Made by a program: the position numbers and the translations under genes. Below the pieces are notes generated by a model that saw only the letters and a program-made list of their open reading frames with translations, was not told where the DNA came from and made no database searches. A stretch of DNA of 64,000 bases from Eutrema japonicum (lineage: Eukaryota > Streptophyta > Magnoliopsida > Brassicales > Brassicaceae), in NCBI GenBank assembly GCA_030161315.1, contig BSQW01000014.1, positions 31,556,545 to 31,620,544 on the forward strand. Direction: 5' to 3'. Within the stretch, counting starts at the first letter, position 1, and the number at the start of each line of letters is the position of its first letter. Shown in pieces: positions 46,139 through 57,838 of this stretch.

Positions 46139-49100
46139 GGGATAGAGTTTGCAAGACAGTCAGGTGTAAAATCGAATTTGATCTCCTTGCATAGTAAAGC
46201 AGTGAGTGGGCGTGCTATCTTGGAGAAATCCTTGATGAACCTCCTGTAAAACCCAGCATGACCAAGGAAACTTCGAATATCCTTCACAGAATTTGGTGGT
46301 TGGAGGCTCGTCATAACCTGAATTTTTGCCTTGTCAACTTCGATCCCAGCCTCAGAAACCTTGTGCCCAAGCACGATGCCATCCTGAACCATAAAGTGAC
46401 ACTTTTCCCAATTAAGGACCAAGTGTTTCTCTTCACACCTCTGTAGCACTTTGCATAAGTTAGCCAAACAGTCCTTGAATGATGATCCATACACTGAAAA
46501 ATCATCCATGAACACCTCCATGAAATCCTCAATTATGTCTGTGAAGATAGACATCATGCATCTCTGAAAAGTGGCTGGAGCGTTACACAATCCAAATGGC
46601 ATTCTCCTGTATGTGAATGTGCCATATGGACATGTAAAAGTCGTCTTCCCTTGGTCATCTGGATGTATTGGAATCTGGAAGAAACCTGAATATCCATCGA
46701 GAAAACAGTAGTAGGGATGACTAGCCAACCTCTCCAACATCTGGTCAATGAATGGCAGTGGGAAATGATCCTTTCGTGTAGCTGCATTCAACTTCCTGTA
46801 GTCGATGCACATTCGATGTCCAGTGATAGTTCTAGTAGGAATCATCTCATCCTTCTCATTCTTCACTACGGTTATTCCTCCCTTCTTAGGAACAACGTGC
46901 ACTGGACTGACCCAAGAGCTATCCGAAATAGCATAGATAACACCAGCTTTCAAAAGCTTCATCACCTCCTTTTTGACCACTTCCTTCAGATTCGGATTCA
47001 GCCTCCTCTGATACTCAATCGAGGTCTTTGACTCGTCCTCAAGGTGGATCCTATGCATGTACAAGTCTGGTGATATACCTGAAATGTCATCAAGAGAATA
47101 GCCAAGAGCTTTGCGATACTTGCGCAGCTTGCTCAGCTTGCTCAGCAGTAAGGCAATCTCTGTGTTGTTCAAAGAAGCATTGACAATTACTGGTATGTAG
47201 AATTAGGACCAAGAAAACTATACATCAGGTTTGGTGGGAGTGGCTTTAGTTCCACCTAAGGAGCGTTCTCTGCACTCCAATCTCCAAGCTCAGCAGCTTG
47301 CTCAGAACTTTCGGCCAACTCTCCCTCGAGTCGCAGGGTGTCGACCGATACCAACAGGGTATTGATCAATAGCGGCGGTGCTGAATCGAGCATCCTTGAG
47401 TATCCGGCTGTATCATCACACGAATGCACCTCTGAAGTGGCTGAACAGACTAATGCTCTTTCTAGTGGGTCCTCAGGATGCATCTCCAGAAAGTACTCTT
47501 CAGCTATGTCGCTGAAGGTGTCGACAAAGAAAGTATGCCCATCGATGGTTGGTCTCTTCATCATCTTATCCATGTAAAAGGTCAGGACCAAGTCACCAAT
47601 GTTGAGGGCGATTTTCCCATTCTTGCAATCAATCAAAGCACCAGCTGTTGCAAGGAAATGTCTGCCTAGGATAAGAGGATCCTTAGGCTCAGCATCATAC
47701 TCAGAATGATGAAATCAGTTGGGATCAAGCAATTCCCAATCTTAATCGGGACGTCTTCGAGTAGTCCCTCTGGAAGTCTAACTGAACGATCAGCAAGAAC
47801 CAGGGATATCCTCGTGGTTGTGAAGTTTGTCATCCCCATCCTTTTGGCAACTGAATACGGCATGAGGTTGACGCTTGAGCCAAGATCACAAAGAGAACAC
47901 TCAAACCTGTCTGTGAATATCGTACAATCCAACACAAAACTCCCTGGGTCTGGCAGTTTCTTTGGGATTCTGTTGGTCAGGATTGCACTGCACTCATGAG
48001 TAATCATCAAGCATCCCTCTTCAAGATTCACGTTGCTGGATACCATCCGCTTGACATATCTCCTAAAGGCTGGAGAAGTCTTGATGGCATCGATAAAAGG
48101 AAGTTCAATGATCAACTTATCCATAATTGCCTTGCATCTAGAGTCTTCTACCTCCTTCTTAGTCTTCCCAGCAGCTCTGGGATAAGGTATCCTTGGCGTG
48201 TAAACTCTTTCTGCAGCTACATTAGGTATTTCTTTCGAAACCTTTGGAGTCGATTCGACTGCAGGATCAGTATCGACCGATACTGAAGTGGTATCGATCG
48301 ATACACACGGTTTTTATTTATCCCGTGAAAGTATCCTGATAGGTATCGACCGATGCTGACTAGTGTCGATCGATGCTGGGGCGATTTTGGTATTCTCGTC
48401 GTCAAGAGCGGCGAGAATATCTGTAGTTTGGCCAATTTTTGCTCCCGACGTGACCTCTTTTCCACTTCTCAAGGTGATTGCATTGATGTGAGCCATTGGG
48501 TTCTCTACTTTCCCTGGAAGAAAACCTTCTAGTCTTTTCACCGCCTCTGAAGTCTGAGCTATCTGAAGTTCCAGCTTCTTCTGCTAGATATTAATAGTAT
48601 CAATCCTTCCACTCAGATCATTGTATAGGACATCAATCTTCCAATTGAAATCCACTGTAAGCTTCTGCTGTCCCTGGAGAAGTTGCTCAAACATAGCCTC
48701 GATCTTGCTGTCCGGAAGCTTAGCAGGTACGGGTTGATAAGAAGAATTTCCATAGTTCCTGGTGTACCCACTGTTCTGAGATGCTTTCTGACCAAACTGA
48801 TTCGAACCTCCTTGCTGATAGTTGTTGTTGAAGTTTCGGTTTTTGTTGAATTGATTCTTCTGTCCTTGAAAACCAGACCAACCAATGTAGTTAACATCCT
48901 CTACTTCATCCTCGTTAAATACCTCAACTTCTTCAGCAAAGTGAATAGCCTTTGGTGTATTGCCCATCAGAAGATTGTGCATAGAATCCAACTTGGCTTG
49001 AACATCAGCAATCTGTGTACCATCCATGCTGCCAGCTACCTTCTTCCTCTCAAAATCGGCATTCTTGGTGAGAGTACCCGTGATGTGGACAATCTCTCTG

Positions 49101-49496
49101 ATACGATCTGAATCTTGTCTAAGCGGCCTTGAACGCCTCAGTAGGTCCTTGAGAAAACTGGGAGATCTTGTTCCTCAGATCCTCAGATCGTGCATCATCA
49201 TAGAAATTATTCAGAAAAGCAGTCTTAGTTTGCTCCCAAGTAGTCAGCGATCCAGGAGTCAACTGCTTCAGCCAGTAACTCGCTTCTCCACTAAGTGAGT
49301 ATGGGAAAAGCTTGCAGAAGAGGTAGTCATAGGACACTCCCTTGCTCTTGATGCTAATGACCAAGTCCTCGAACCCCTCAATATGATCCATGGGATGTTC
49401 GCTGGAAAGACCATGGAAAGGATGCTGTCCCACAAGAGTGTTTGAAAGAACAATATTCTGCTTTGAAAGGAAAAGAGTTTCATTCGATCTTCTCAA
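46135..49496 (-). pseudogene. Decayed Athila-like gag-protease-RT polyprotein
   Basis: Order on the minus strand: gag (49496-49119, then 49027-48584, with a deletion between); a linker with SIDT-type repeats over the palindromic motifs (about 48380-48260); aspartic protease (48124-47666, CDLGSSVNLMPYSVAKRMG); and a reverse transcriptase frame of 345 codons (47172-46135) with MCIDYRKLN, RMPFGLCNAPATFQRCM and the catalytic FMDD. It breaks off just after FLGHAGFYRRF, before RNase H and integrase. Gag is clearly related to that of A and B. It shows what a pol-bearing relative looked like. Several stops and frameshifts make it inactive. Confidence 0.9.
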
Positions 49497-49499
49497 GGG

Positions 49500-50099
49500 T
49501 TTAATCTGTTTTTAACTCGTTCTCCGTTTCCTAATGCTAAACGGGGTTCTTCTTCAACAAGTACTTTGAAACCAGAAGGCCTCTTCTGAAACTGCTCTGG
49601 CTTCGGATGCAAAAGAGAATGCTTCTTTGAAGAGCTCCTCAAGTAAGTCGGTTAGGCAAAAAAATTCTTATGCACATATTCCTTCATATGTCGAACCGGC
49701 GTCTCGAGCTCACACTACATCTTCACCTCTGGATGATTCGATTTTGTTGAGAGTGGTGGTGCGCCAGTTTCCTTTTTTCCATGAAATGTAGGCACTTGGT
49801 CGCGAGATGAGAATGAGGGTAAAGTCACCTTGGTTTCTTCTCCCCAGCGAGGTGCATGCACTTCGTTGGGAGAGACCTCTGTCCCACGAGATTTGGTCGA
49901 GATCCTGATCCCAGATGAGGCGAGTCTTTCTCTCGTTTCTTTGGATGAGTGAGTACAATTTTGTTCTGACATCCCTCATGACCGAGCGGATGCTGCTTTT
50001 ATGATGAGTCATTTCGGGACCTCTAGACTTGGATGGCATCTCTGATGGCGATGATTTGGTTTCTATGGCGACGATTAGGTGCTTACTTAGACATTATCT
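49500..50099. other. Unassigned sequence
   Basis: No gene recognised. Short open stretches rich in Ser and Thr occur on the plus strand (49530-49730) but without continuation or a family match. It may be a fragment of a non-LTR element or host DNA. Confidence 0.3.
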
Positions 50100-50575
50100 T
50101 GAGTTCTTCTTCAATCACCTCATTGATTAATCCACCACCAACAACACCACCTCCTCAAAACAATATCTAAACCGCTTTCTTCATCGGAGTAGCCACGAAT
50201 CTCGAAACCCGAACAAACATATCCACATATTGATTCCTCGTAGCATCAACAGAGTTAGCCAAAGCAAAAGGATCAAGCAAAGTGTCGATGGCTTCAATCA
50301 TATTCACAAAACAGCTAGCATTGGTTCAGTGAAGCGCAGTGATTACCTCTTCAAGGCAAGCTTTGTTCACATCATATTTTCTAGTGGAGATGATTACATT
50401 CAAAACCTTTTTGTTTTTGTACATAGCATCAACCATTAGAGGTGTCCATTCTTTAAGGCCCATCTTATTCGACCCGAACAATCTGCAATACCAAAACCTT
50501 GGCTCATCTAGATCGAGCCATTTCTCTTGAACGATTGAAGATCATCACATGCGGCAAGTTAAAGGAAACCCATTG
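50100..50575 (-). pseudogene. Pseudogene of a CCCH zinc-finger/ankyrin protein (AtC3H29/30/47-type), ankyrin part
   Basis: Minus-strand pieces read LAACDDLQSFKR, LDLDEPRFWYCRLFGSNKMG, KEWTPLMVDAMYKNKKVLNV, DVNKACLEEVITALH and IEAIDTLLDPFALANSVDAT in the order of the N-terminal ankyrin domain of plant tandem CCCH zinc-finger proteins (SZF-like stress regulators). Frameshifts and stops separate them. The CCCH fingers would lie beyond 50100 and are missing. Confidence 0.65.
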
Positions 50576-52183
50576 TTTCTCCTTTCTTTAAATTAATTTT
50601 CAGTTAGAGTTTTCGAAAAGCATATATTGCTTTGTTGGCCACTGCACATAATCTATTATGTGGATTCAAACAATTGATTGATTATGAAAACTTGATAGAG
50701 AATAAATTGCCGCCATATAACATGATATTAAGCTCATTGAGAGTGGAGAAGAAAGAACCTAAATTGCGGGTCGGATCGGATACTATATTTGGGTTGGATT
50801 TGAGATTGGTCTATTTTAATGGATTTATATATGGATTGGGGTTAGTTGTATCGGGTTTGCAACATATTTTTGTAAAATTTAATTTTGACCCTATAATTAA
50901 TAGATTTTATGAAAAATATCCCAAATATGGTTTGTAACATATTTTTTGTTTCTTCATGCATGTCACTATGCAGTAAGTATTTGTTGATGTAGTTAGGCCT
51001 ACATTTCGATATTTGAGATGTGTAAATGTGTAATACTCGGTAGTTTGTGTAGCTGGTAATTATTTTCCCTATATAAAACTATGTTATATCTTGAGGTTAA
51101 ATATGTAAACATTTAAACATCGTACAAACAAAAAAGGAATTTTTTTGTTTTATTTTGAGAAATTGATTGAAATAACACTAAAACATTTTGAGTGGACAAA
51201 TATATCACTCTCATTTACCAAATATAGCATTCATTAAAGGTCACAAGACCACTTTACCCTGATGATCAAAAACCCAAAACACGCGATATTTTTTTTTTAA
51301 AGTCTTTTATCATCACCGATCACCGATCAATTTCCCAGATCATCATTAATCATCATCGACATTAACGATTCCTTTTCGGTTTTCGCCGTCAACGATTATT
51401 TTTAGCTTGGATCTTCTTGTCCTTCGCCTTCAATGCAATCGAATCCATTTACATGTTCGATCAGATTCATCAATGTACAGGTTTCTATCTTCCTCGTCTT
51501 CTTCGTTTCATCGATTTAGTTCAATTTCAGAATTGGTTTACATTTTGTCTGCTCCGTGAAACTCTACACTTACAATGTTGAGGATCGGAAATTGATTTTA
51601 CACTTTGACGGGGTCTTGACGCCTGAGGAGAGGAAGACTGAAACGGATTATTGTGGAAAGAGGAAGATAGAGCAAGACGCCTCCAGAGGCTAATGTTTGA
51701 TCTTTTTTTCTTTTCCTTTCATGAATTTCTGAGCCATTTAAGTATCTCGCTTGCGTCTTTACGCTTGTTAGAGGAAGATTAGTAGCTCTTTGTTAAAAAC
51801 TACATAGAATTGCTTATCTAATATATCTATTAGGAACATCATTTGTTGGGTTTGAAAATTGAACACCATATTTAACGAGAATTATGTTTTCCGATTACTG
51901 TTGCATTATATACAGGAAGTTGAATCTTGCAGTACTGGAGCTTTGATGCAATTTGTGCTTGTTCTCTGTCCCATCTGAAATTGTTTTAAACTCTCGTTTG
52001 TACTTTCATCTTTGCAGGGAGATAAAGAAGGCAAAAAAAAAATAACTTCTCTAAAGATCTTTTTCTATGCTGCCCAACAAACGACTAATGCTAAAGATCT
52101 CACTCCAATTAAAATTGAAAAGCTAGAAGAAAAAAATATTCCCAAGGCAAATACTGAGGCCACATGTGGTCTTTTGTAATGAT
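50576..52183. other. AT-rich sequence without recognised genes
   Basis: 50632-50937 is open for 101 codons but has no recognisable family and reads as AT-rich chance coding. 51290-51480 is CT- and ATC-rich like a plant 5' untranslated region. Nothing else supported. Confidence 0.3.
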
Positions 52184-53998
52184 AGGGGTTCATGATATGT
52201 TCAAGTCAAGTGAAAAAGCTACAAACACACATACGAACCAAGTTGTTTTGCGATATGTTTGAAGAGTTTGCTTGAAAATTCATAAACAAATAATGCGTTG
52301 TTTCCATTTTAATAGTCATGTTGTTAGACAAATAATGAGTTGTTTTCAACAAATTCATGTTGTATATTGATATGAGATGTTTATGTCATTTATGTGCTTT
52401 ATCAAACTATTTTTGAATCTTTAGATATGTGAACCGCGTATGACAAGTAAAAATTATTTTCATTTAATCAAATGGCAATGGGATAAGATACAATTTAGGA
52501 GGGCTTTCTTAAATTTGTAAGAATGGTTCCTGAAAATTCAAGAAGGCTTCCTAAATTATAAATTTAGCAAGTATTTATAAATATTTAGAATAGATTCATA
52601 CAAATTTAGGAACGTCTTCCTAAATAATCAAGATACAAAAGAATGAGTGTTAAATTTATATGTAGATAATAGCTCTTTATCTTCAGGTACTTGTCGAGGC
52701 TACTATATAAATAACTGTTTTTTAAAAAAAAAGCATAAAAACATACACTTCACATTTTCACCTAAAATCGGATATGATTATAATTTAGACTAAGCGTTTC
52801 TGTAGCACTGAGACTTGAGTTTCCTATGAATTTGAAATTGTAAAGGGCTTGTCCTTGAGTCAGACCAAGCATGTATATCGCGTGAATTGTAAGCTCACCA
52901 TCTCTGCTTAAGCTTTGCGTCTCGATTTCTTCCACATCAATTGTTATCTTAGATACTTCATTTTCTTTGCAACCGACTCAGTAATAGTTTTTACATTTCA
53001 TAACATCTGTTCCATACAATTACATATCGTATTAAAGAGTATTAAAGAAGGCTTTAACCATATTTAGGAAAGTCTTCCTAAACCTTTATGAAAGCTTCCT
53101 TAATATTTAGGAATCATTGAATTAATGTATTTTTGTTAGTGGAATCTATATTCACCAAATTCTCATCCAATCTATAGTTGTAGTAAATCTAGAACCACGA
53201 CTAAAACTAAAAATACTCGTGTTCCGAAAGATTGCAGAGTAATTTTGTAAGACCGTTCTAAACCTTTAAGAAAACTAAAAATATTTATGTTGTATGAGTT
53301 TCATCAGCAATCTTGGACATTTCCTTAATTGAAGTGAGATCATTTGCATTAGCCTATTTGTCGGCAGCCACTCAATAGGGATTCATGATATGTCCAAACC
53401 GAGTGAAAAAGCTGCACAAGACATAAAAACCAAATTTGCTTGCGATATCTTAGAAGAGTTTGCTTGACAATTCCTAGATATATAAAGACTTGTTTCCATT
53501 TTAATGTTCATGTTCTTAGACTTATAATTTGTTTTGTGCTGATATGAAGATGCTTAGATCGTTTTGTGCTTCATCAATCTTTAGAAATGTGAATCCATTA
53601 TGACAAGTAAAAATCATTTGTATGTGATCAAATAGTAGTTAACATACGATTTAGTAAAGCTTTCCTAAATCTGTAAGAATCCTTCCTAAAAATTCAAGAC
53701 GACTTCTTATATTTAGTAAACATTTCTAGATATTTAGGAAATATTCATACAAATTTAAGAAGGTCTTCTTAATATTTATAAAATATTAATACTCAAGATA
53801 CAAGAGAATGAATGTTGAATTTACATGTAGATAATAACTCTTCTAAGAACCTACTATAAAAATATTTGCTTCTTTGAATGTGGATAGATACAAATAAAAT
53901 TTTCATTTTCATATAAATTTGGATATGAATAGAACTTAAATTAAGTGTTTATTTGTTTGTAATACTGAAACTTGAGTTTCCTATGAATTTGAAGTTGT
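52184..53998. repeat. Diverged direct duplication, about 1.19-kb period, with TTTAGGAA palindromes
   Basis: 52190-52860 and 53382-53998 align (TTCATGATATGTYCAA, GAGTGAAAAAGCT, TTTCCATTTTAAT, ACTTGAGTTTCCTATGAATT). Both copies contain several imperfect palindromes TTTAGGAA-n-TTCCTAAA (for example 52603-52618 and 53062-53080). The copia element inserted at the end of the second copy. No protein gene. It may derive from a non-autonomous DNA transposon. Confidence 0.55.
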
Positions 53999-54103
53999 TG
54001 TTGGAACAAAATTTATAAGAGCTTGAGGGCTTTATAAATATGTGTATGTGTGAATTGAAATGAGACATTTGGGCTAAGTAAAAAAGCCTTGTGAATGTAA
54101 AAA

Positions 54104-54286
54104 GGAAAAACCTTAAAAAAAGGAAAACCCTTAAAAAAGGAAAAGCCTACAAAAAAGGAAAAGTTTTAAGAAAAGGAAAAACCTTAAAAAAGGAAAAGCC
54201 TTAAAAAAGGAAAAGCCTACAAAAAAGGAAAAGCCTTAAGAAAAGGAAAAACCTAAAAAAAGGAAAAACCTAAAAAAAAGGAAAAG
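54104..54286 (+). repeat. GGAAAA-rich tandem repeat in the copia LTR
   Basis: About ten units of 15-18 bp with core AAAAAAGGAAAAGCCT, with small variations, in the U3 part of the LTR just upstream of the promoter. Confidence 0.8.
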
Positions 54287-54304
54287 TGAGGGACATGTGA
54301 AAAG

Positions 54305-54357
54305 TCCCACATCGCTAGTTGGAAATAATTTCCTCTATGATCTTCTCCTATATATAG
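54305..54357 (+). promoter_or_regulatory. LTR promoter with snRNA-type USE and TATA box
   Basis: GTCCCACATCG (54305-54315) matches the plant snRNA upstream sequence element RTCCCACATCG. TATATATA follows at 54350-54357 after a 34-bp spacer. In plant snRNA genes such spacing (33-34 bp) specifies RNA polymerase II, and about 10 bp less specifies polymerase III. Transcription of the copia RNA would start near 54380-54390. Confidence 0.6.
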
Positions 54358-55099
54358 GATCGCCTCTCTTGAGAGAAAGGTATCCAATCACACACAGAAA
54401 ACACACTTACAAAAGAAAAAGTTCATTCAATTCTCCACAGCTTAGAGTAAGTCTTTATTCGAGAGTATCGTAGTATAATGTTCGATAGATCTGATATCAA
54501 GTGTAGATGATACAGATTACTTTGGTTGTATCCTGGGACTCATGGATCTATTAAAACTCGTCGCACTACGGGAGATTCTTAGAGTTAAGGAAAGAGATTC
54601 ATCTCGCCTCCTTAGATTTATTTTATTGCTTTATCGTTTTATGAATCGTCTGTTCCTTACTGTTTATTTATATAAATCGTGATTAAATCTCTCCTGTCTA
54701 TTGTGCGATAATTTTGGTCCTACAATCTTAACTCTAAGAAGATCCAATTTTTGTTATTACTTCAATTGGATCTTTAATCACGAGTAAATAAACGTTTTTC
54801 AAACGGTTTTCTAAAACGATTCTTCTACTGCTGATGATACTCAAACGTTATCAAAAATCTTCTTAGCAACTTGAAACGTGTAGTAGAGGCAATCTCCATC
54901 TATTCTATTTTTAAGAAGATGTTAATCTGCTAGTGATACTCAAACGTTATCAAAAAGCTGTTTAGCAACTTGAAACGTGTAGTAGAAGCAGTACTGCTTT
55001 AAACATCTTCTAAATACCGTCTTTAATTGCGATTAATGAACGGTAGAATCAACGAACACAAATCATGTTCTTGATAGGTTCGATTGCAATCGAAGCCTT

Positions 55100-55505
55100 G
55101 TGAGTATCGATCGACACCTTATGGTATCGATCGATACTAGACAAAATTGTATCGGTCGACACTGAGGTGCATCGATCGATACCATGCAAACAGTTGTATC
55201 AGATGACAATAAGGTGCATCTATCGATACTTTGCATCGAGTTGTATCGATCGATACTGTGCATCGACCTAGTTGGGTCTATGTTGATCGATACTGTGTAA
55301 TATTAACATGTATCGATCGACACTGTGGTTTATCGATCGATCCTGTGTAAAAATTCACTTGCATCGATCGACACACAGGGTGCATCGATCGACACTATAT
55401 GTGTATCGATCGACACAAGCTGAGCATCGATCAACACCGAGGTGTATCGATAGACATTGTGTGTGTATCGATCGATACCAAGGAGTATGGATAGACACCA
55501 ATGCG
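55100..55505 (+). repeat. Array of about 17 ATCGATCGAY-type palindromes in the copia leader
   Basis: Units of the form (G/T)(T/C)ATCGATCGA(T/C)AC recur about every 20-27 bp between 55103 and 55500. About eleven are perfect at the central ATCGATCGA; the others have one to three changes. Spacers are unrelated in sequence. The array lies in the untranslated leader directly upstream of gag. The same motif occurs in A, B and the minus-strand gag-pol relative, which are gypsy elements. Confidence 0.9.
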
Positions 55506-55586
55506 ATTTAGTTCGATATTAGAATTGCGATTCTTAAAGTTTATATATCGATACTAATTGAAAGTTGTTTCTTTTGTCTTAACAAA

Positions 55587-56465
55587 ATGACAATTGATGT
55601 GGAAAACAACTCTGGATTGGTGGAGAAAACCAGTGAAAAGGTTGAATTGACTGCGAGTCAGATCGAGATGGTCAAAGTTCCATCTGGGAACCATGTCGCT
55701 CCTCCAACCAAGTTTGATGGGACAGCATTCAAGATGTGGAAAATGAAGATGTTCTTCTATCTGACAACATTGAATCTGCAGAAATACACAAGTGAGGTGA
55801 AACTTGTTCTCCCAGAAGATAACACTGATCCACGTGCGCTTGCGAGTGTCCACGCCTGGGAACATGCTGACTTCTTGTGCAAGGGCTATATTCAGAATAG
55901 CCTTTCGGACTCTCTGTTTGGGGTGTACAAAAATGTTGAGACATCTAAGGATCTGTGGGATTCCTTAGACAAGAAGTACCGCATTGAAGATTCTGGTACT
56001 CAGAAATTCACTGTGGCGAAGTTCGAGCAGTACAAGATGGTGGATTCAAGACCACTAATGGAACAAGTCGATGAGGTGCAGAGGCTCCTACATGATATCT
56101 TTGCTGAGGGAATGCGGCTGTGTGAAACCTATCAAGGTTGCTGCATCATTGAGAAGCTACCTCCTGGTTGGACGGACTTCAAGAACTACCTCAGGCTGAA
56201 GAAAAAGAAGATGAGCCTTGAAGATCTGATTGTTAAGCTCCGCGTAGAGTCTACTAATCGGGAACAACAGATCAATGTAGGTGTGAAAATTCGCGAACAC
56301 AATGCGAACATGGTTGAACACCAAAACCCCAATCAAAGCAAGTGGCAGAACAAAGGTCGCCTAAACTAAGGCAAAGGGAAGATGCCACCAAAGAACTTCC
56401 AAAAGTTCAAGAACAAGAGTGGTCAGAATGGTCAGACTTCTCAAAGGTTCTTAGGACTGTGTAAC
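55587..56465 (+). pseudogene. Copia gag, 5' part
   Basis: 260 codons from ATG 55587 to a TAA at 56367-56369. The same frame continues after the stop (KMPPKNFQKFKNKSGQNGQ) up to LCN at 56465, so the stop is a nonsense mutation, not the natural end. The UBN2-type gag domain spans about residues 35-220 (FDGTAFKMWKMKMFFYLTTL; VYKNVETSKDLWDSLDKKY; LPPGWTDFKNYLRLKKKKM). B is inserted after the first two residues of the zinc knuckle. Confidence 0.88.
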
Positions 56466-57624
56466 TGATATATCATGGTTTTTACCCTATTTAGGCCATG
56501 ATATAAGTCCTTTTATAGAGTCTTTTCTTGTGTTTTGGAGTCTTTTAGAGTCTTTCACAGGTATTAGCACGTCTGGAGCTTAATTGGAATTATTGGAGCT
56601 TTTCTGGAGCATTCTGGAGCGAGACTGAAGTCTGTTGACTAAGAGCCCGATCTGAGCACCGAGCATCGATCGATACCCCCTGGTATCGATCGACACTCAT
56701 CGAGATTTCATGGGCCGCGACTAATTATGAAGTCTTGGAGAATTGCAAAAGCACCCAGAAGACTTTGATAATTACAAGAAGACCCCAAATCGTGATTTAG
56801 GTTATAAATAGGATTTTACAGCCATTGTTTAGGCGATGCTTTTATTTTCTGTGTTTGATTTTACTTTGGTTTTAGAGAGACAAGTCTGAATCTCCCTTCG
56901 TCCGAGATCAGATCTCTAAACCCTTCTTTCTATTCTATTGATGATTTATTCAAACATGTTGATTGTTTCATTCTCCATGTCTGAGTAGATCCACCTTAGG
57001 TTTAGGGTTTTCTCATAAGGGTTTTCTTTGAATGCTAGGTTAAATATCTTTTAGGATTCACCATCTGAATTATAGTTCTTCGCTTAGGTTGTGTTCATAG
57101 CTTGTTCTAGATTAGCTACCTAGAATATAAATCTTAGGATAATTGATTAGGTACGAGAGTGCAATTAATTACCTGATAGAACCTAGGTGAGCAAATTGAT
57201 TATTCGCAAAGAGATTTGGTTTAATTGATTTGTGAACATATCAAACCTGTTGTTAAAGCTGATTTAGACTTTAGGATTCGCAAAGAGATTTGGAATTCCT
57301 AGGATTTAGATTTAGATAGTTTTCGCAACGAGAGTTGGTTAGCTATATTTTAGTGATTTGAGTTCAAGAACTGCGCTAAATCTGAATCCTGTTAGTTAGT
57401 TAGTCTGCATTCACTGATTTCCTGAGAAAAACCCTGAGCCTATATTTCCCAATTGATTTACATCTCGTTTAATTTCTGCACTGTTTTTAATTACATCTAT
57501 CTGGCTTAGCGTAATTCGACACTTCATAATTTATTGTGTGATCTCTGTGAGTCTTTGTGGTTCGACCCCTACACTTACTACAACAACTGCTTTAGTATCT
57601 TAGGGTATTAAATTGAGCATATCA
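56466..57624 (+). repeat. 5' LTR of B
   Basis: TGATATATCA...GCATATCA. A palindrome pair of the ATCGATCGAT type lies at 56664-56699 and TATAAATA at 56803-56810, so the start of transcription is expected near 56835. From about 56830 on it is nearly identical to the A LTR; before that it is diverged. Confidence 0.95.
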
Positions 57625-57628
57625 ATTT

Positions 57629-57646
57629 TGGCGCCGTTGCCGGGGA
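57629..57646 (+). other. Primer-binding site of B (tRNA-Asp)
   Basis: TGGCGCCGTTGCCGGGGA, four bases after the LTR, complementary to the 3' end of tRNA-Asp(GTC). Confidence 0.93.
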
Positions 57647-57838
57647 CTCAATTTCGCCATTAGATTTTAGTTTAGAATTTCGACTAAGTTCGTCGGTATC
57701 GATCGATACTCACTAGTATCGGTCGATACTCCGGCGACTTCTTTTTTGGTATCGATCGACACCACTTGGTATCGATCGATACTCAACGTATTTTTCTGGT
57801 TACTTACGTGCTTTGCCTAGTGTTTTCCTTGCAGGTGT
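57647..57838 (+). other. Leader of B with four ATCGATCGAT-type palindromes
   Basis: Two pairs of palindromes at about 57695-57785 (the same as 7034-7124 in A), between primer site and gag start. This is the place where packaging signals lie in many retroelements. Confidence 0.7.

Larger units (their letters stand above)
53999..54724 (+). repeat. Probable 5' LTR of the copia element
   Basis: Starts TGTTGGAAC and ends GGTCCTACA, which form a short imperfect inverted terminus. It contains a tandem A-rich repeat, a TATA box and a leader. The usual tRNA-iMet primer sequence was not found after 54724, so the exact end is uncertain. Confidence 0.55.

Noticed and set aside
49500..50099. Possible LINE ORF in Ser/Thr-rich plus-strand stretches
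   Set aside because: No endonuclease or reverse transcriptase motif could be found on either strand.
50632..50937. 101-codon plus-strand frame as a possible new gene
   Set aside because: Low-complexity AT-rich codons, no recognisable domain and no intron or promoter signals; chance is sufficient.
55100..55511. Palindrome array with a 67-codon open frame considered as a gene or CRISPR
   Set aside because: Spacers vary in length (about 6-13 bp), the frame only translates the repeat, and it ends before gag in a leader region.
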